Shown piece by piece: positions 21,727 through 31,585 of a stretch of 64,000 nt of DNA; within the stretch, counting starts at the first letter, position 1; every line of letters starts with the position of its first letter. The notes under the pieces were generated by a model. It worked only from the letters and a program-made list of their open reading frames with translations. It searched no databases and was not told the origin of the DNA. Source of the stretch: Woeseia sp. (GTDB lineage Bacteria; Pseudomonadota; Gammaproteobacteria; Steroidobacterales; UBA11654); NCBI GenBank assembly GCA_019653755.1, contig BPCL01000007.1, positions 1 through 64,000 on the forward strand, in the 5' to 3' direction. The position numbers were made by a program, and so were the translations under genes.

Positions 21727-22863
21727 TCAGTCCTCTAATTTTTCCACGTATTCAGTGATCTCTAAATCAAATCCAGAAATTGCTTGCATTTGCTTTGGCT
21801 CGCTTACTACCTTCATCTTTCTTACCCCTAAATCCCTGAGAATTTGTGATCCTGTTCCATAATTCCTAAGCACTGAAGCCTCAGAATTATTATTTGAAGC
21901 TTTCTTTCCTTGACTAAGATTCTGAACAGAGTCAATAAAATCATTAGGCAACCCTTGATAACAAATGACAACAAGCACAGCATTATCTGATTGAGAAATT
22001 TGTTTTAAAGCAGATCGCAGTGGCCATCCAAGATTTTCATGATTTACACCTAGAGTGTCTCTAAGTTGATTGACTACATGAACTCTAACGAGTGGATTTG
22101 ACTCAGCGTTTATTTCGCCTTTTGCAAGTGCGAAATGCACTTCTCGGTTAATATGATCCTGAAAGGTATATAAATTAAACTCACCGAATTCTGTTTGTAT
22201 CTCCTTTTGATCAATTCTCTCTATGGATTGCTCATTGGCAACTCGATAACGGATTAAATCAGCTATCGTACCAATCTTGATATCATGCTTCTCAGAAAAC
22301 TCAATTAGATCAGGCCTTCTAGCCATCGTGCCATCCTCATTAAGGATTTCAACAATTACAGCTGCTGGCGTTAAGCCGGCTAGTCGAGAGAGATCACAGC
22401 CAGCTTCAGTGTGCCCAGCTCTGGTTAAAACACCGCCTGGCTTTGCCATAAGAGGAAAAATATGGCCAGGTTGTACAATATCAGTAGGTTGAGCATCTGG
22501 AGCAGTTGCCACCCTGATAGTTCGAGCTCTATCTTGAGCAGAAATACCTGTGGTTACCCCTTTAGAAGCTTCAATTGAAACCGTAAAATTAGTGGCTTCA
22601 TTGCCATCAGTTTGCCCAGTCATTAGAGGCAAGCGTAAAAGATTACAGCGAGCTTGTGTAAGCGTTAGACAAATTAAGCCTCGTCCATACTGAGCCATAA
22701 AATTAATGGCTTCTGCACTAACTTTATCTGCCGACATTATGAGATCACCTTCATTCTCGCGATCCTCATCGTCAACAATAATCACCATTTTCCCTTGGCG
22801 AAGATCTTCTGTGATCTCATCTATAGAGGAAAATATTATTTCTTTGTCGCTATTGGTTGTCAT
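21727..22863 (-). CDS. ribBA: DHBP synthase RibB with degenerate RibA-like domain
   Basis: The N-terminal domain (about residues 1-205) is 3,4-dihydroxy-2-butanone 4-phosphate synthase, with the [11 protein letters not shown] acidic motif, [18 protein letters not shown] and [12 protein letters not shown]. It should be active. The C-terminal domain has the layout of GTP cyclohydrolase II but lacks its zinc-binding signature: the usual HSECLTGD...RCDCG region is replaced by [15 protein letters not shown], with no Cys cluster. So it is probably not a cyclohydrolase, a state common in proteobacterial RibBA proteins, and a separate ribA is needed elsewhere. Total length is 378 residues. It lies between ribE (6 nt) and ribH (2 nt). 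Confidence 0.92.
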   Translation of the reverse strand: MTTNSDKEIIFSSIDEITEDLRQGKMVIIVDDEDRENEGDLIMSADKVSAEAINFMAQYGRGLICLTLTQARCNLLRLPLMTGQTDGNEATNFTVSIEASKGVTTGISAQDRARTIRVATAPDAQPTDIVQPGHIFPLMAKPGGVLTRAGHTEAGCDLSRLAGLTPAAVIVEILNEDGTMARRPDLIEFSEKHDIKIGTIADLIRYRVANEQSIERIDQKEIQTEFGEFNLYTFQDHINREVHFALAKGEINAESNPLVRVHVVNQLRDTLGVNHENLGWPLRSALKQISQSDNAVLVVICYQGLPNDFIDSVQNLSQGKKASNNNSEASVLRNYGTGSQILRDLGVRKMKVVSEPKQMQAISGFDLEITEYVEKLED

Positions 22864-22869
22864 AGTAAT

Positions 22870-23463
22870 CTATTTTCTGCTTGTCATGCTTTGCACATAG
22901 CGGGCAAGCATATCATATTCTATGTTAACCTTTGATCCGATCTGGTAACTATCCATAATAGTTCGTTCAAGTGTGTGAGGAATTATTGTAACTTCAAAAG
23001 CATTCTCTAAAACTTGATTGACAGTTAGGCTTACTCCATTAATGGCAATTGACCCTTTCCTTGCTAGTAAAGAAGTATTTTTTGTATCTATCTTGAAAGT
23101 GATCACCTTAGCTGCACCGTCTTTCTGAATAGAGGTTACTTCTGCAACTTCATCCACATGACCAAAAACAAAATGTCCGTCGATCGAATCACCCAATCTT
23201 AAAGATCGTTCAATATTGACCTCATCACTCTTATTAAGTAACCCCAAGTTGGTTACAGTCAGTGTTTCATTAGAAACTTCCACGGAAAAACAATTATCAT
23301 TATATTCCATTGCCGTTAAGCACACCCCATTGACAGCAATACTTGCCCCCATTTTTAGATTTGAGATATCTATATCTCTAACTTCAAATTGCATTTTTAC
23401 AATATTATTAGATGACTCTTTGCTTATGAGACTGGCACGACCTTCTATAATTCCACTAAACAT
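22870..23463 (-). CDS. ribE: Riboflavin synthase alpha subunit
   Basis: Dismutates two lumazine molecules to riboflavin, acting as a homotrimer. The two lumazine-binding repeats are visible: [13 protein letters not shown] with [16 protein letters not shown], and later [14 protein letters not shown] with [15 protein letters not shown]. The 197-residue length is normal. It ends 6 nt before ribBA and starts 2 nt after ribD. No FMN riboswitch is visible ahead of any rib gene, so control probably lies at the promoter of the whole run. Confidence 0.95.
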   Translation of the reverse strand: MFSGIIEGRASLISKESSNNIVKMQFEVRDIDISNLKMGASIAVNGVCLTAMEYNDNCFSVEVSNETLTVTNLGLLNKSDEVNIERSLRLGDSIDGHFVFGHVDEVAEVTSIQKDGAAKVITFKIDTKNTSLLARKGSIAINGVSLTVNQVLENAFEVTIIPHTLERTIMDSYQIGSKVNIEYDMLARYVQSMTSRK

Positions 23464-23465
23464 AT

Positions 23466-24536
23466 TTATTTCCTTAACACTATCCTTAGATCCGTTCCAA
23501 TTTGGTCAACGGATTCAATATAAAAACGAAATGACTCTGATAGTTCATTAAGCATTGGTAACTCAAACATACCTCTAGACGAATTTCCTAGTATTGAAGG
23601 TGCAAGATAAACAATAATTTCATCAATCAAGCCTTCGTTTAAAAAAGCTCCATTAAGATTTGGTCCTGCCTCAATTAACACTTCATTAAATTCTTTGTCT
23701 GCTAAATCAATAGCAATATCTTCAAGACTCACATGCCCATTGTTTGCATTAACAAATAATACATCCTCACGTGGCCCACTGGGCTGATTGCTCATTAAGG
23801 TGTATACAAAATTTTCTCCTGATAAATTAAATATCTTCTCACTGCCCTTGGTTTTTAGTTGACTATCAAGAACGAACCTTGTTGGCTGATATTCATCAGA
23901 AAAATCAGGGAGCCTGACATTTAAAGAGGGATCATCTATTAATACCGTAGAGGCCGAAGTGAGAACAGCACAGCTCCTGGCTCTCCACTGTTGAACATCC
24001 TGTCTGGATTCTTCGCTTGTGATCCATTGGCTTTTCCCATTCTTCAAAGCAGTTCGGCCATCAATACTTGCACCAATTTTTGTTCTTATGTAGGGTCGAT
24101 TGTTTGACATACGATGGCAAAAACCGATATTGAGTTCCCTAGCTTCTTGCTCTAAGAGTCCATAAGAAACTTTAACCCCTGCCTCTTCTAAGATCTTAAT
24201 ACTCTGTCCTGAAACTTTTGGATTAGGGTCAACCATTGCAAAAAAAACTTCTTTTATTTCAGCTGCTATAAGTGCATCAACACAAGGCGGTGTCTTACCT
24301 TTATGTGTGCACGGCTCCAGAGAAATATAAGCTGTAGCTCCTTTAGTCTCATCATTGGCATTTTTAATTGCATTGATCTCAGCATGATCTTCTCCAGTTT
24401 TATGATGAAAACCTTGTCCAATAATTTTATTGTCCTTAACTAGAACACAACCAACCCTTGGATTAGGTTTGCAACTGAATATACCTTCTTTTGCTAGATC
24501 AATAGCTGATTGCATGAATTTTTGAGGATTGTTCAT
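23466..24536 (-). CDS. ribD: Bifunctional riboflavin deaminase/reductase RibD
   Basis: Deaminates and then reduces the pyrimidine intermediate of riboflavin synthesis. The N-terminal cytidine-deaminase-like zinc site is HAEINAIKNA plus SLEPCTHKGKTPPC. The C-terminal reductase domain begins at RPYIRTKIGASIDGRTAL and has SKQWITSEE-type SQWITSEESR and later VLIEAGPNLNGAFL. The 356-residue length is normal. The ATG overlaps the nrdR stop by 4 nt (ATGA), so the two are coupled. Confidence 0.95.
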   Translation of the reverse strand: MNNPQKFMQSAIDLAKEGIFSCKPNPRVGCVLVKDNKIIGQGFHHKTGEDHAEINAIKNANDETKGATAYISLEPCTHKGKTPPCVDALIAAEIKEVFFAMVDPNPKVSGQSIKILEEAGVKVSYGLLEQEARELNIGFCHRMSNNRPYIRTKIGASIDGRTALKNGKSQWITSEESRQDVQQWRARSCAVLTSASTVLIDDPSLNVRLPDFSDEYQPTRFVLDSQLKTKGSEKIFNLSGENFVYTLMSNQPSGPREDVLFVNANNGHVSLEDIAIDLADKEFNEVLIEAGPNLNGAFLNEGLIDEIIVYLAPSILGNSSRGMFELPMLNELSESFRFYIESVDQIGTDLRIVLRK

Positions 24537-25045
24537 GTCTCTTCATCCTCATCAGGGAAGATTGAAATCTGTGATTTAGCGTCTGCTTCTGTTGGCGTGT
24601 CTCTTAATGTTTCAATTTCTTTTTCGAATTCTTCGATATCTTGAAATCGTCTATAAACTGAAGCATAACGAACGAAAGCTATTTCATCTATTTCTCTTAG
24701 TTCCTTCATAACAATATCGCCCAATGCTCTTGATTGGATTTCTCTTTCTCCCAATTTTTGTACTTGCCTAATCACTCTAGAAATCACTTCTTCTATGGTC
24801 TCAATGCTAATTGGTCTCTTTTCAGTGGCAGTAAGAATACCGCTTCTTAGTTTTGATTCATCAAACGGTTCTCTTGATTTGTCTCGTTTTATTAATTTTG
24901 GCAACAGCAATTCAGCTGATTCAAATGTGGTAAATCTCTCGGTGCATTTTATACATTCCCGCCGTCTTCTGGTTTGATAGCCGTCACCCGCTAGTCGTGA
25001 GTCCACAACCTTGGTTTCTTGATTACCACAAAAAGGGCAGAACAT
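24533..25045 (-). CDS. nrdR: Transcriptional repressor NrdR
   Basis: Zinc-ribbon and ATP-cone repressor of ribonucleotide reductase genes. The zinc ribbon is Cys3, Cys6, Cys31 and Cys34. The ATP-cone domain starts at LPKLIKRDKSREPFDESKL. The family-typical RYASVYRRFQDIEEF follows near residue 130. The length is 170 residues, with a longer acidic tail than usual (ends FPDEDEET). It lies 6 nt downstream of glyA and overlaps ribD, the conserved nrdR-ribD order. Confidence 0.95.
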   Translation of the reverse strand: MFCPFCGNQETKVVDSRLAGDGYQTRRRRECIKCTERFTTFESAELLLPKLIKRDKSREPFDESKLRSGILTATEKRPISIETIEEVISRVIRQVQKLGEREIQSRALGDIVMKELREIDEIAFVRYASVYRRFQDIEEFEKEIETLRDTPTEADAKSQISIFPDEDEET

Positions 25046-25051
25046 AACTAA

Positions 25052-26311
25052 TCAGGATATATAAACTGGGAATCTCTCACACAGTTTTTTAACGTCATCC
25101 TTAGTCGAAGCAATTATTGATGTGTTATCGATATTTGTAAGGACTGTATCAATCATTTCAACAAGCAATACTATTTCATTCTCTCCAAACCCGCGGGTGG
25201 TAATTGCTGGTGTCCCTATTCTAAGACCACTTGTGATCATCGGTGATCTTGTGTCATTAGGCACAGAATTTTTATTCAGTGTAATGTTAGCTTGCCCAAG
25301 CGCAGCCTCACCGTCAGCTCCTGTAATATCCTTGTTGGTTAAATCCACTAAAAACAAATGGCAATCCGTTCCGTCAGACACAATATCGTAGCCTGAGTCT
25401 TGAAGTAATTTTGCCATCAATCTAGCATTATCAACCACTTTTCGCTGGTAGTCCTTAAACTCAGGTTTCATGGCTTCCAGAAAAGCATGTGCCTTAGCTG
25501 CAATCACATGCATCAATGGACCTCCTTGTGTTCCAGGAAAAACTTGCTTATTTATAGCCTTTTGTATTTCCTCATTCTCTCTAGCCAAAATTATCCCTCC
25601 TCTAGGACCTCTTAAGGTTTTGTGAGTAGTTGAGGTGGTTACATCAGCTATGGGAACAGGATTTGGATAACAATCGGCAGCAACTAAGCCTGCTATATGA
25701 GCCATGTCGACCATCAAATAAGCGCCAACCGAATCGGCTATTTCTCTAAATTTATTCCAGTCAGCTATTCTTGAATAAGCCGAAAATCCCGCAACAATCA
25801 TTTTTGGTGAATGCTCCTGGGCTAAGCTTGCAACTTGAGCGTAATCGATTTCACCGCTAGTAGAATCCAAACCATAAGAAACAAAATCATAGAGTCTTCC
25901 TGAAAAATTCACCTTAGCGCCATGAGTTAAATGACCTCCATCAGACAAGCTCATTCCAAGAATCGTATCCCCTGGTTCCAATAAAGACATGTAAACAGCC
26001 ATGTTCGCTTGTGAGCCTGAGTGTGGCTGTACATTGGCGTAATCAGCACTAAATAGTTGCTTAGCTCTTTCAATAGCTAATGTTTCAGCTTCATCGACAT
26101 GCTCACACCCGCCGTAATAGCGTCTGCCTGGATAACCCTCGGCATATTTATTGGTTAAAACAGAACCCTGTAATTCCATCACTAAACGAGTGGTGTAATT
26201 TTCTGAAGCAATCAGCTCTATATGCTCTTCTTGCCTCTTTTGCTCTTGTTCTACCGCCTTAGCTAGATCAGGATCGAGCTCATTGATTGTCTTATTTAAA
26301 GTCATAGTCAT
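25052..26311 (-). CDS. glyA: Serine hydroxymethyltransferase GlyA
   Basis: PLP enzyme that interconverts serine and glycine while charging tetrahydrofolate with a one-carbon unit. Family motifs: [32 protein letters not shown], and the PLP-lysine segment [14 protein letters not shown]. The C-terminal [14 protein letters not shown] is typical. I take the ATG at 26311 ([13 protein letters not shown]); an in-frame TTG at 26320 is less likely. The length of about 419 residues is normal. It feeds the purine and folate genes around it (purL upstream, folC and folD elsewhere in the window). Confidence 0.96.
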   Translation of the reverse strand: MTMTLNKTINELDPDLAKAVEQEQKRQEEHIELIASENYTTRLVMELQGSVLTNKYAEGYPGRRYYGGCEHVDEAETLAIERAKQLFSADYANVQPHSGSQANMAVYMSLLEPGDTILGMSLSDGGHLTHGAKVNFSGRLYDFVSYGLDSTSGEIDYAQVASLAQEHSPKMIVAGFSAYSRIADWNKFREIADSVGAYLMVDMAHIAGLVAADCYPNPVPIADVTTSTTHKTLRGPRGGIILARENEEIQKAINKQVFPGTQGGPLMHVIAAKAHAFLEAMKPEFKDYQRKVVDNARLMAKLLQDSGYDIVSDGTDCHLFLVDLTNKDITGADGEAALGQANITLNKNSVPNDTRSPMITSGLRIGTPAITTRGFGENEIVLLVEMIDTVLTNIDNTSIIASTKDDVKKLCERFPVYIS

Positions 26312-26387
26312 TATTTTCAAAATTAAGTATGCAGATTTTACTTAGATAAATTGAATAGATCGATTGTTTTTATAAAAAATCCAGGAT

Positions 26388-29300
26388 TTATCCGATCCAT
26401 TCCCTCGCGTTATAAAAAATCTGTAGCCACGGTCCGTCTTCCTCCCATTCAGGTGGGCACCATGAATGCTGTTGTTTTCTAATAACCCTCTCAGGATGAG
26501 GCATAATGATGGTTGCCCTTCCGTCTTCAGAGCAAAAGCCTGCCAAACCACCCACTGAACCATTGGGATTGGATGGATAAAGTTCACTAGGACGTCCGTA
26601 ATTGTCTACATATCTCAGAGAGATCTGATTATGTTCATCTAAAATCTGTATATCGTTTCTTCGATGATACTGAGTTCTTCCTTCGCCATGAGAGGTAGCT
26701 ATGGGAAGCATAGACCCTTCCATACCTCTTTTAAAAACAAAGAAGAGCTCTTGGTAATCTCAACAAGACTTAATCTGGCTTCAAATTGCTCGGAAAGGTT
26801 TTTAACGAAATGTGGCCAGTGGCCAGCACCTGGGATTATATCTTTTAGTTGCGACAGCATTTGGCAACCATTACACACTCCCAATGTGAAGTTCTTTTGA
26901 ATGGTTAAAAAAATCTTCAAAATGCCGTTTGACTTTAGGATTGTATAGAATGGACTTAGCCCACCCGCCTCCTGCACCCAATACATCACCGTAAGAAAAA
27001 CCACCGCAAGCAACGAGGCCTCGAAAATTATCGAGACCAATCTGACCGCTTATAAGATCTGTCATGTGAACATCGATAGCTTCAAACCCAGCTTTATGAA
27101 AAGCCACAGCCATCTCAACATGACTGTTAACTCCCTGTTCCCTCAAAACAGCTATTTTCGGTCTTTCATCTTTAAAGCGAAGTAGTTGATCTTGTTTCGT
27201 TTGAGAAAAATTAATTTTAGCAGTCATGCCAGGATCTTCTTCATCTAACATTGCTTCGAAACCTTCCTTAGCGGTTTTAGGGTTATCTCTTAAAGACTGC
27301 ATCCTGAAAGATAATTCTGACCAAGCTTTTCTCAGCTCCTTCAAATCGAAATTGATTGAATGGTTGTGTCCAGTTTCCAAGATAATCTCTTTATTTATCT
27401 GGGTTTCACCTATAACAGTGGATAATCCATCGAGCGAGTGTTTCTGTAAAATACTCTTAACGCTATCAAGATCCTTCTTATCAATTTCTATGACCGCACC
27501 TACCTCTTCAGAGAAGAGTAAAGCCAGCGTTTCATCTACAGATCCTGTGTTTAAGTCAACTCTTACCCCAGTGTTGCCGGCAAATGCCATTTCAGTGACC
27601 GTAGCAAATAAACCGCCATCAGAACGATCGTGATAAGCAAGTATCTTGTTGTTAGCTTTTAAATCCGTTATGGCCTTAAAAAAGGAGCTTAATAAAACCG
27701 GGTCAATATCAGGGGATTCACCGAGAGACCGATTATAAACCTGCGCTAAACAAGAAGCTCCCAATCGATTAAACCCTTTGCCTAGGTCAATAAGTACAAG
27801 CAAGCTATCATTTTGACGCTTCAATTGAGGAGTAATGGTTTTATTAACATCATCAACTTGTGCAAAGGCTGAAATAATTAAGGACAATGGAGCAGTCACC
27901 TGATTTTCTTGTTTATCTTCTTTCCAAGTGGTTTGCATCGACAATGAATCTTTGCCCACTGGGATTGTAAGACCTATTTTGCTGCAAAAATCGATCGTCA
28001 CCGATCTTACGGTTTCGAATAAAGCTTGTTTTTGAGAGTCGGTTTGAATCGACGACATCCAATTAGCTGAAAACTTAATATCTGATATATTTTTGATCGA
28101 AGCAGAGAGTATATTAGTTATTGCTTCGGCTACCGCTAAACGTCCTGATGCTGAAGGGTTGATAGTTGCAACAGGGGTCCTTTCACCCATAGACATCGCC
28201 TCACCTAAGGATGACTTGTGATCTTTAAGTGTAACCGCAACATCGCTAACAGGAACCTGCCAAGGTCCAACAAACTGGTCTTGAGAAACTAAGCCGCCCA
28301 CTGTTCGGTCGCCTATATGGATTAGAAATGTCTTATCTGCAACCGTTGGGAATCTGAGAATTCTTTTACAAGCATCATCGATCTCTATCCCATCTAAAGC
28401 TTCATCATTAATGCTTGAGGATTCAGTAGAAATTGAGAGTTCAGTTTTTGGTGGGTTTCCAAACAACACCTCCATAGGCATATCGATTGGGAAATCATTG
28501 AAATGTGAATCCTTAAGTTTTAGATAACCGTGTGTATTCACCTCACCAATAACACTGTATGGACATCGCTCTCTTTGACAAATTTGATCAAATAGTTCTA
28601 AATTTTCTGGGTCAATAGATAGCACATAACGTTCTTGTGCTTCATTGCACCAAATCTCTAAAGGGGACATTCCGGGTTCGGCATTGAGTATCTTTCTTAA
28701 TTCCAAATCAGCTGACATTTTACTGTGATCAATGATTTCAGGAACAGCGTTTGAAAGACCGCCAGCTCCAACGTCATGAATTAAAATTATGGGATTGTTT
28801 GATTCGTGTGTTTTATCAAGGGTTAGACTGAAACACCGATTGATTACTTCTTGAGCTCGTCTCTCCAGTTCAGCGTTATCCCTTTGAACTGAGGCAAAAT
28901 CAAGATCTTCATTACTTGTCCCTGCATTAAGAGATGAGGCAGACCCGCCTCCAAGTCCAATAAGCATAGAAGGACCTCCCAAGACGATAATTAATGCCCC
29001 CTTTGTGGTGTCTTTCTTTTGGACAGCAGAATCTGAAATATTGCCCATTCCGCCGACGATCATAATAGGTTTATGGTAACCCCAAGAATTATTCTGACTC
29101 TGATCTTTGGGTGCTTCAAAAGTTCTAAAATACCCAAGAATATTAGGTCTTCCAAATTCATTGTTAAATGCAGCGCCTCCAATAGGTCCTTCAGTCATGA
29201 TATCCAATGCTGAAGCGATACGACTCGGCTTGCCTATTGTTGTTTCCCAAGGTTGTATATCATCTGGAATTCTTAGGTGAGAGACTGAAAAACCAGTTAA

Positions 29301-30293
29301 GCCTGCTTTGGGGGTACCGCCTCTTCCAGTGGCAGCCTCGTCTCTTATTTCTCCTCCAGACCCAGTTGCTGCTCCTGGATAGGGAGAAATTGCTGTGGGG
29401 TGGTTGTGTGTCTCAACTTTCATCATTGTGTGAATATTATCTTCTACAAAAGAGTAGCTCTGATTCTTGTTTGAGGGCATAAACCAATTTGCTTTGCTCC
29501 CATTCATTACTGCTGCATTGTCCTTATAAGCGGACAATACCCCTTCAGGATTTGATTTATATGTGTGTTTAACCATATCGAATAAACTTAATTCCTCTTT
29601 TTCCCCATCTATGGTCCATTCCGCATTAAAAACCTTATGCCTACAGTGTTCAGAGTTTGCTTGAGCAAACATCATTAATTCAGCATCTGTGGGGTCTCTG
29701 CCTAAACGTTGAAATTGCTCTAACAGATAATGAATTTCTTGATCATTAAGGGCTAAGCCTAAGTCGATATTAGCTTTGTCTAAGGCCTCTTGGCCTTTGG
29801 ATAAAATAGGCACACTGCTATGAGGACGAGGATCTTCTGTTTGAAAAATAACATCAAGCTGATCAAATTCAGTCAACGCCTGTTGCGTCATCCGATCGTA
29901 AAGCATCGAGATGCATTTGTTCATTTTCTCTTGATCATTGGAGAGGGAAACCAAAGTAAACATCAATCCCCGCTCTATTCGTTGTATATTTTTTAACCCT
30001 GAACTATGGGCTATATCTGTTGACTTGCTTGACCACGGTGAAGTTGTTCCTAATCTAGGGATGACAAGAACTTTATCTCCATCATCGGCTCCAATGTCCC
30101 AATCTGGACCATAAGCAAGGAGAGAAAGAAGAATATTATTTTCTTCATCGCTGAGTTTTTTTGTATTGTCTATAAAGTGAATATACCTGGCACCAATTGA
30201 AGCGATGCTTGAGTCTATATTTTGTAGTTCAGTTAAGAGTTGATTGAGTCTGAAAGGTGAATGTGATGGAGGTCCTTCAATAGTGATCATCAT
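26388..30293 (-). CDS. purL: Phosphoribosylformylglycinamidine synthase PurL (two frameshifts)
   Basis: Large single-chain FGAR amidotransferase of purine synthesis. It transfers glutamine nitrogen to FGAR with ATP. The first 1,130 residues are clean: [35 protein letters not shown], then [16 protein letters not shown] and [15 protein letters not shown]. The glutaminase domain begins [14 protein letters not shown] and breaks near 26905. A shift restores [16 protein letters not shown] (catalytic Cys). A second break near 26725 joins it to [14 protein letters not shown] and the catalytic IIMPHPERV. The true stop is at 26388 (NAREWIG). The spliced length of about 1,300 residues matches the gammaproteobacterial enzyme. 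It follows the DUF1820 gene and precedes glyA. Confidence 0.94.
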
Positions 30294-30311
30294 TCACTCC
30301 AACTCAAAAAA

Positions 30312-30647
30312 CTACGTCTTAGATTTATCATCTGGGACAAAGACAGTGTTTGGTAATTGAGTCACATTATCGCCTTCAGCTTTACTAACTTTGCTAACGC
30401 CCTCTTTATCAACCTCATCAATTCTTAGAACAGAATGCATCGGAATATAGGTTCGCTTAACACCTTCAAATTCTGTTTTTATTTTTTCTTCTGAGGGATC
30501 AACCACCAACGATGTTTTTTCTCCGAAAACAAGGGATTCTATTTCTATAAAGCCAAGTAGATTACTATTTGCGACACTTTTAGCATAAATCTCATAGAGC
30601 TTACCCTGATTACTAAAAGTGATTTTATATAGTTTTTTTGATGCCAT
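30312..30647 (-). CDS. DUF1820 family protein
   Basis: Small conserved gammaproteobacterial protein of unknown function. The 111 residues show the family pattern: LYKITFSNQGKLYEIYAKSV near the N-terminus, GFIEIESLVFGEK, then VVDPSEEKIKTEFEGVKRTY and IPMHSVLRIDEVDKEG. No signal peptide or membrane helix is seen, so it is probably cytosolic. It lies 18 nt upstream of purL and is the first gene of the long minus-strand run. Its upstream region is shared with the divergent Fur-box locus (box 110 nt from its start). The family call is by sequence recognition; no function is assigned. Confidence 0.85.
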   Translation of the reverse strand: MASKKLYKITFSNQGKLYEIYAKSVANSNLLGFIEIESLVFGEKTSLVVDPSEEKIKTEFEGVKRTYIPMHSVLRIDEVDKEGVSKVSKAEGDNVTQLPNTVFVPDDKSKT

Positions 30648-30749
30648 TTAATTGATCAATCTAACAACGAATCTTTGACGAATTATAACTCAGAATTTAA
30701 TTCTTATGGTCATTATTATAATGAGATGATGAAGTGAGTAAAAAAATAA

Positions 30750-30777
30750 TTGAATTGATAATGATTATCATTATTAT
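30750..30777 (+). promoter_or_regulatory. Putative sigma-70 promoter of the iron locus
   Basis: TTGAAT (30750-30755, 4 of 6 to the -35 consensus), a 16-bp spacer and TATTAT (30772-30777, 5 of 6 to the -10). Transcription would start near 30784, 18 nt before the small membrane ORF. The Fur box covers the spacer and most of the -10, the usual arrangement for repression. Confidence 0.55.
30757..30775. promoter_or_regulatory. Fur box
   Basis: The 19-mer GATAATGATTATCATTATT matches the E. coli Fur consensus GATAATGATAATCATTATC at 17 of 19 positions and is a near-perfect inverted repeat. It lies in the divergent region between DUF1820 (-) and the small membrane ORF plus P19-like gene (+) and overlaps the plus-strand promoter. 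Expected behaviour: repression when Fe(II) is ample. Confidence 0.85.
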
Positions 30778-30801
30778 GACAGATAATAGTATGGTAAAGC
30801 C

Positions 30802-30945
30802 TTGTCGAACTTGTTAGAAAAAATAAAAACAAATAAAAAAAAGATTCTCAACTACACGTTAAAAGGATCCATTTGGTTTTTTATTATTAAGGGAACAATT
30901 TCAACAGCAATTATTTTATTGGGAATCTTTTACCTAACAAACTAA
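30802..30945 (+). CDS. Small membrane protein between Fur box and P19-like gene, unknown
   Basis: Not recognised. A 47-residue frame opens at TTG 30802 (or TTG 30811), 18 nt after the predicted transcription start. It has a very basic N-terminal part (KIKTNKKK) and one hydrophobic helix (IILLGIFYL near the C-terminus, preceded by SIWFFIIKGTIS), which predicts a bitopic or hairpin inner-membrane peptide. No strong ribosome binding site is seen. Its stop is 13 nt before the P19-like start, and the P19 ribosome binding site (AAAAGGAAG) lies just past it, so the two would form one Fur-controlled operon. It might be a membrane partner of the iron-binding protein; that is inference. Confidence 0.45.
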   Translation: MSNLLEKIKTNKKKILNYTLKGSIWFFIIKGTISTAIILLGIFYLTN

Positions 30946-30958
30946 AAGGAAGAATTAA

Positions 30959-31513
30959 TTGAAAGTTAACACTGCACAATTCCTTTTTGCTGTCTTCTTA
31001 GCTTTAACAGCAATGGATTTAAGAGCATTGCCTGAAATGGTCATTGGCGAATCGTCTATGGATCCAGGAATTAACTTAATATTTGAAGGTGGCATTAAAG
31101 ATGATATTCAACCCGCAAAATATTATTTAGACGAAAAATCAACTGATGTTCATCTAGAAGTACTTGCTAACTGGTCTGAAACTGCTCCATCAGGTTCGCC
31201 GGTAGGAGGACATGTTGCCTATCTTGAAGTAACAGCTGAAATTGTTAATGAAGAAACAAAAGAATCATCTAGTGTTGAGCTAACACCGCACCTTAATATG
31301 TCAGATAATCTTCATTATGCACAGAATGTAAAATTACCAGGAAAAGTAAATGAGACTTACACCATAATTTTTAACATTAGCGAACCTAAGTCTGGGATCA
31401 TGGGGATGCATTTTGACTGGAGAAATCAAGTTGCAAAAACTTTGACTCCAGGAGGCAGGTTTGAGTTCAATAATCTTGATTTCAAAGAGATCGCACTGTC
31501 AACAAGACGATAA
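30959..31513 (+). CDS. P19/Tp34-type periplasmic iron(copper)-binding protein
   Basis: Periplasmic metal-binding protein of the Fe2+ transport P19 family (P19 of Campylobacter, Tp34 of Treponema), needed in those species for iron uptake. The TTG start at 30959 follows a strong AAGGAAG site. Residues 1-23 are a Sec signal peptide. The mature part has DVHLEVLANW (His65), LTPHLNMSDNLHYAQNVKLP (His111, Met114, His119) and GIMGMHFDW (His151). These positions match the His/Met ligand layout of P19, though spacing between Met114 and His119 is shorter than I expect. The usual partner, an FTR1-type permease, is not in the window. The Fur box upstream strongly supports an iron role. Confidence 0.82.
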   Translation: MKVNTAQFLFAVFLALTAMDLRALPEMVIGESSMDPGINLIFEGGIKDDIQPAKYYLDEKSTDVHLEVLANWSETAPSGSPVGGHVAYLEVTAEIVNEETKESSSVELTPHLNMSDNLHYAQNVKLPGKVNETYTIIFNISEPKSGIMGMHFDWRNQVAKTLTPGGRFEFNNLDFKEIALSTRR

Positions 31514-31585
31514 TTTCTGAAATAACCACCAGTATTAAGTTTTAAAGCTTCTAAAATAAGTTTAGAATCGATGGACTTATAAATT

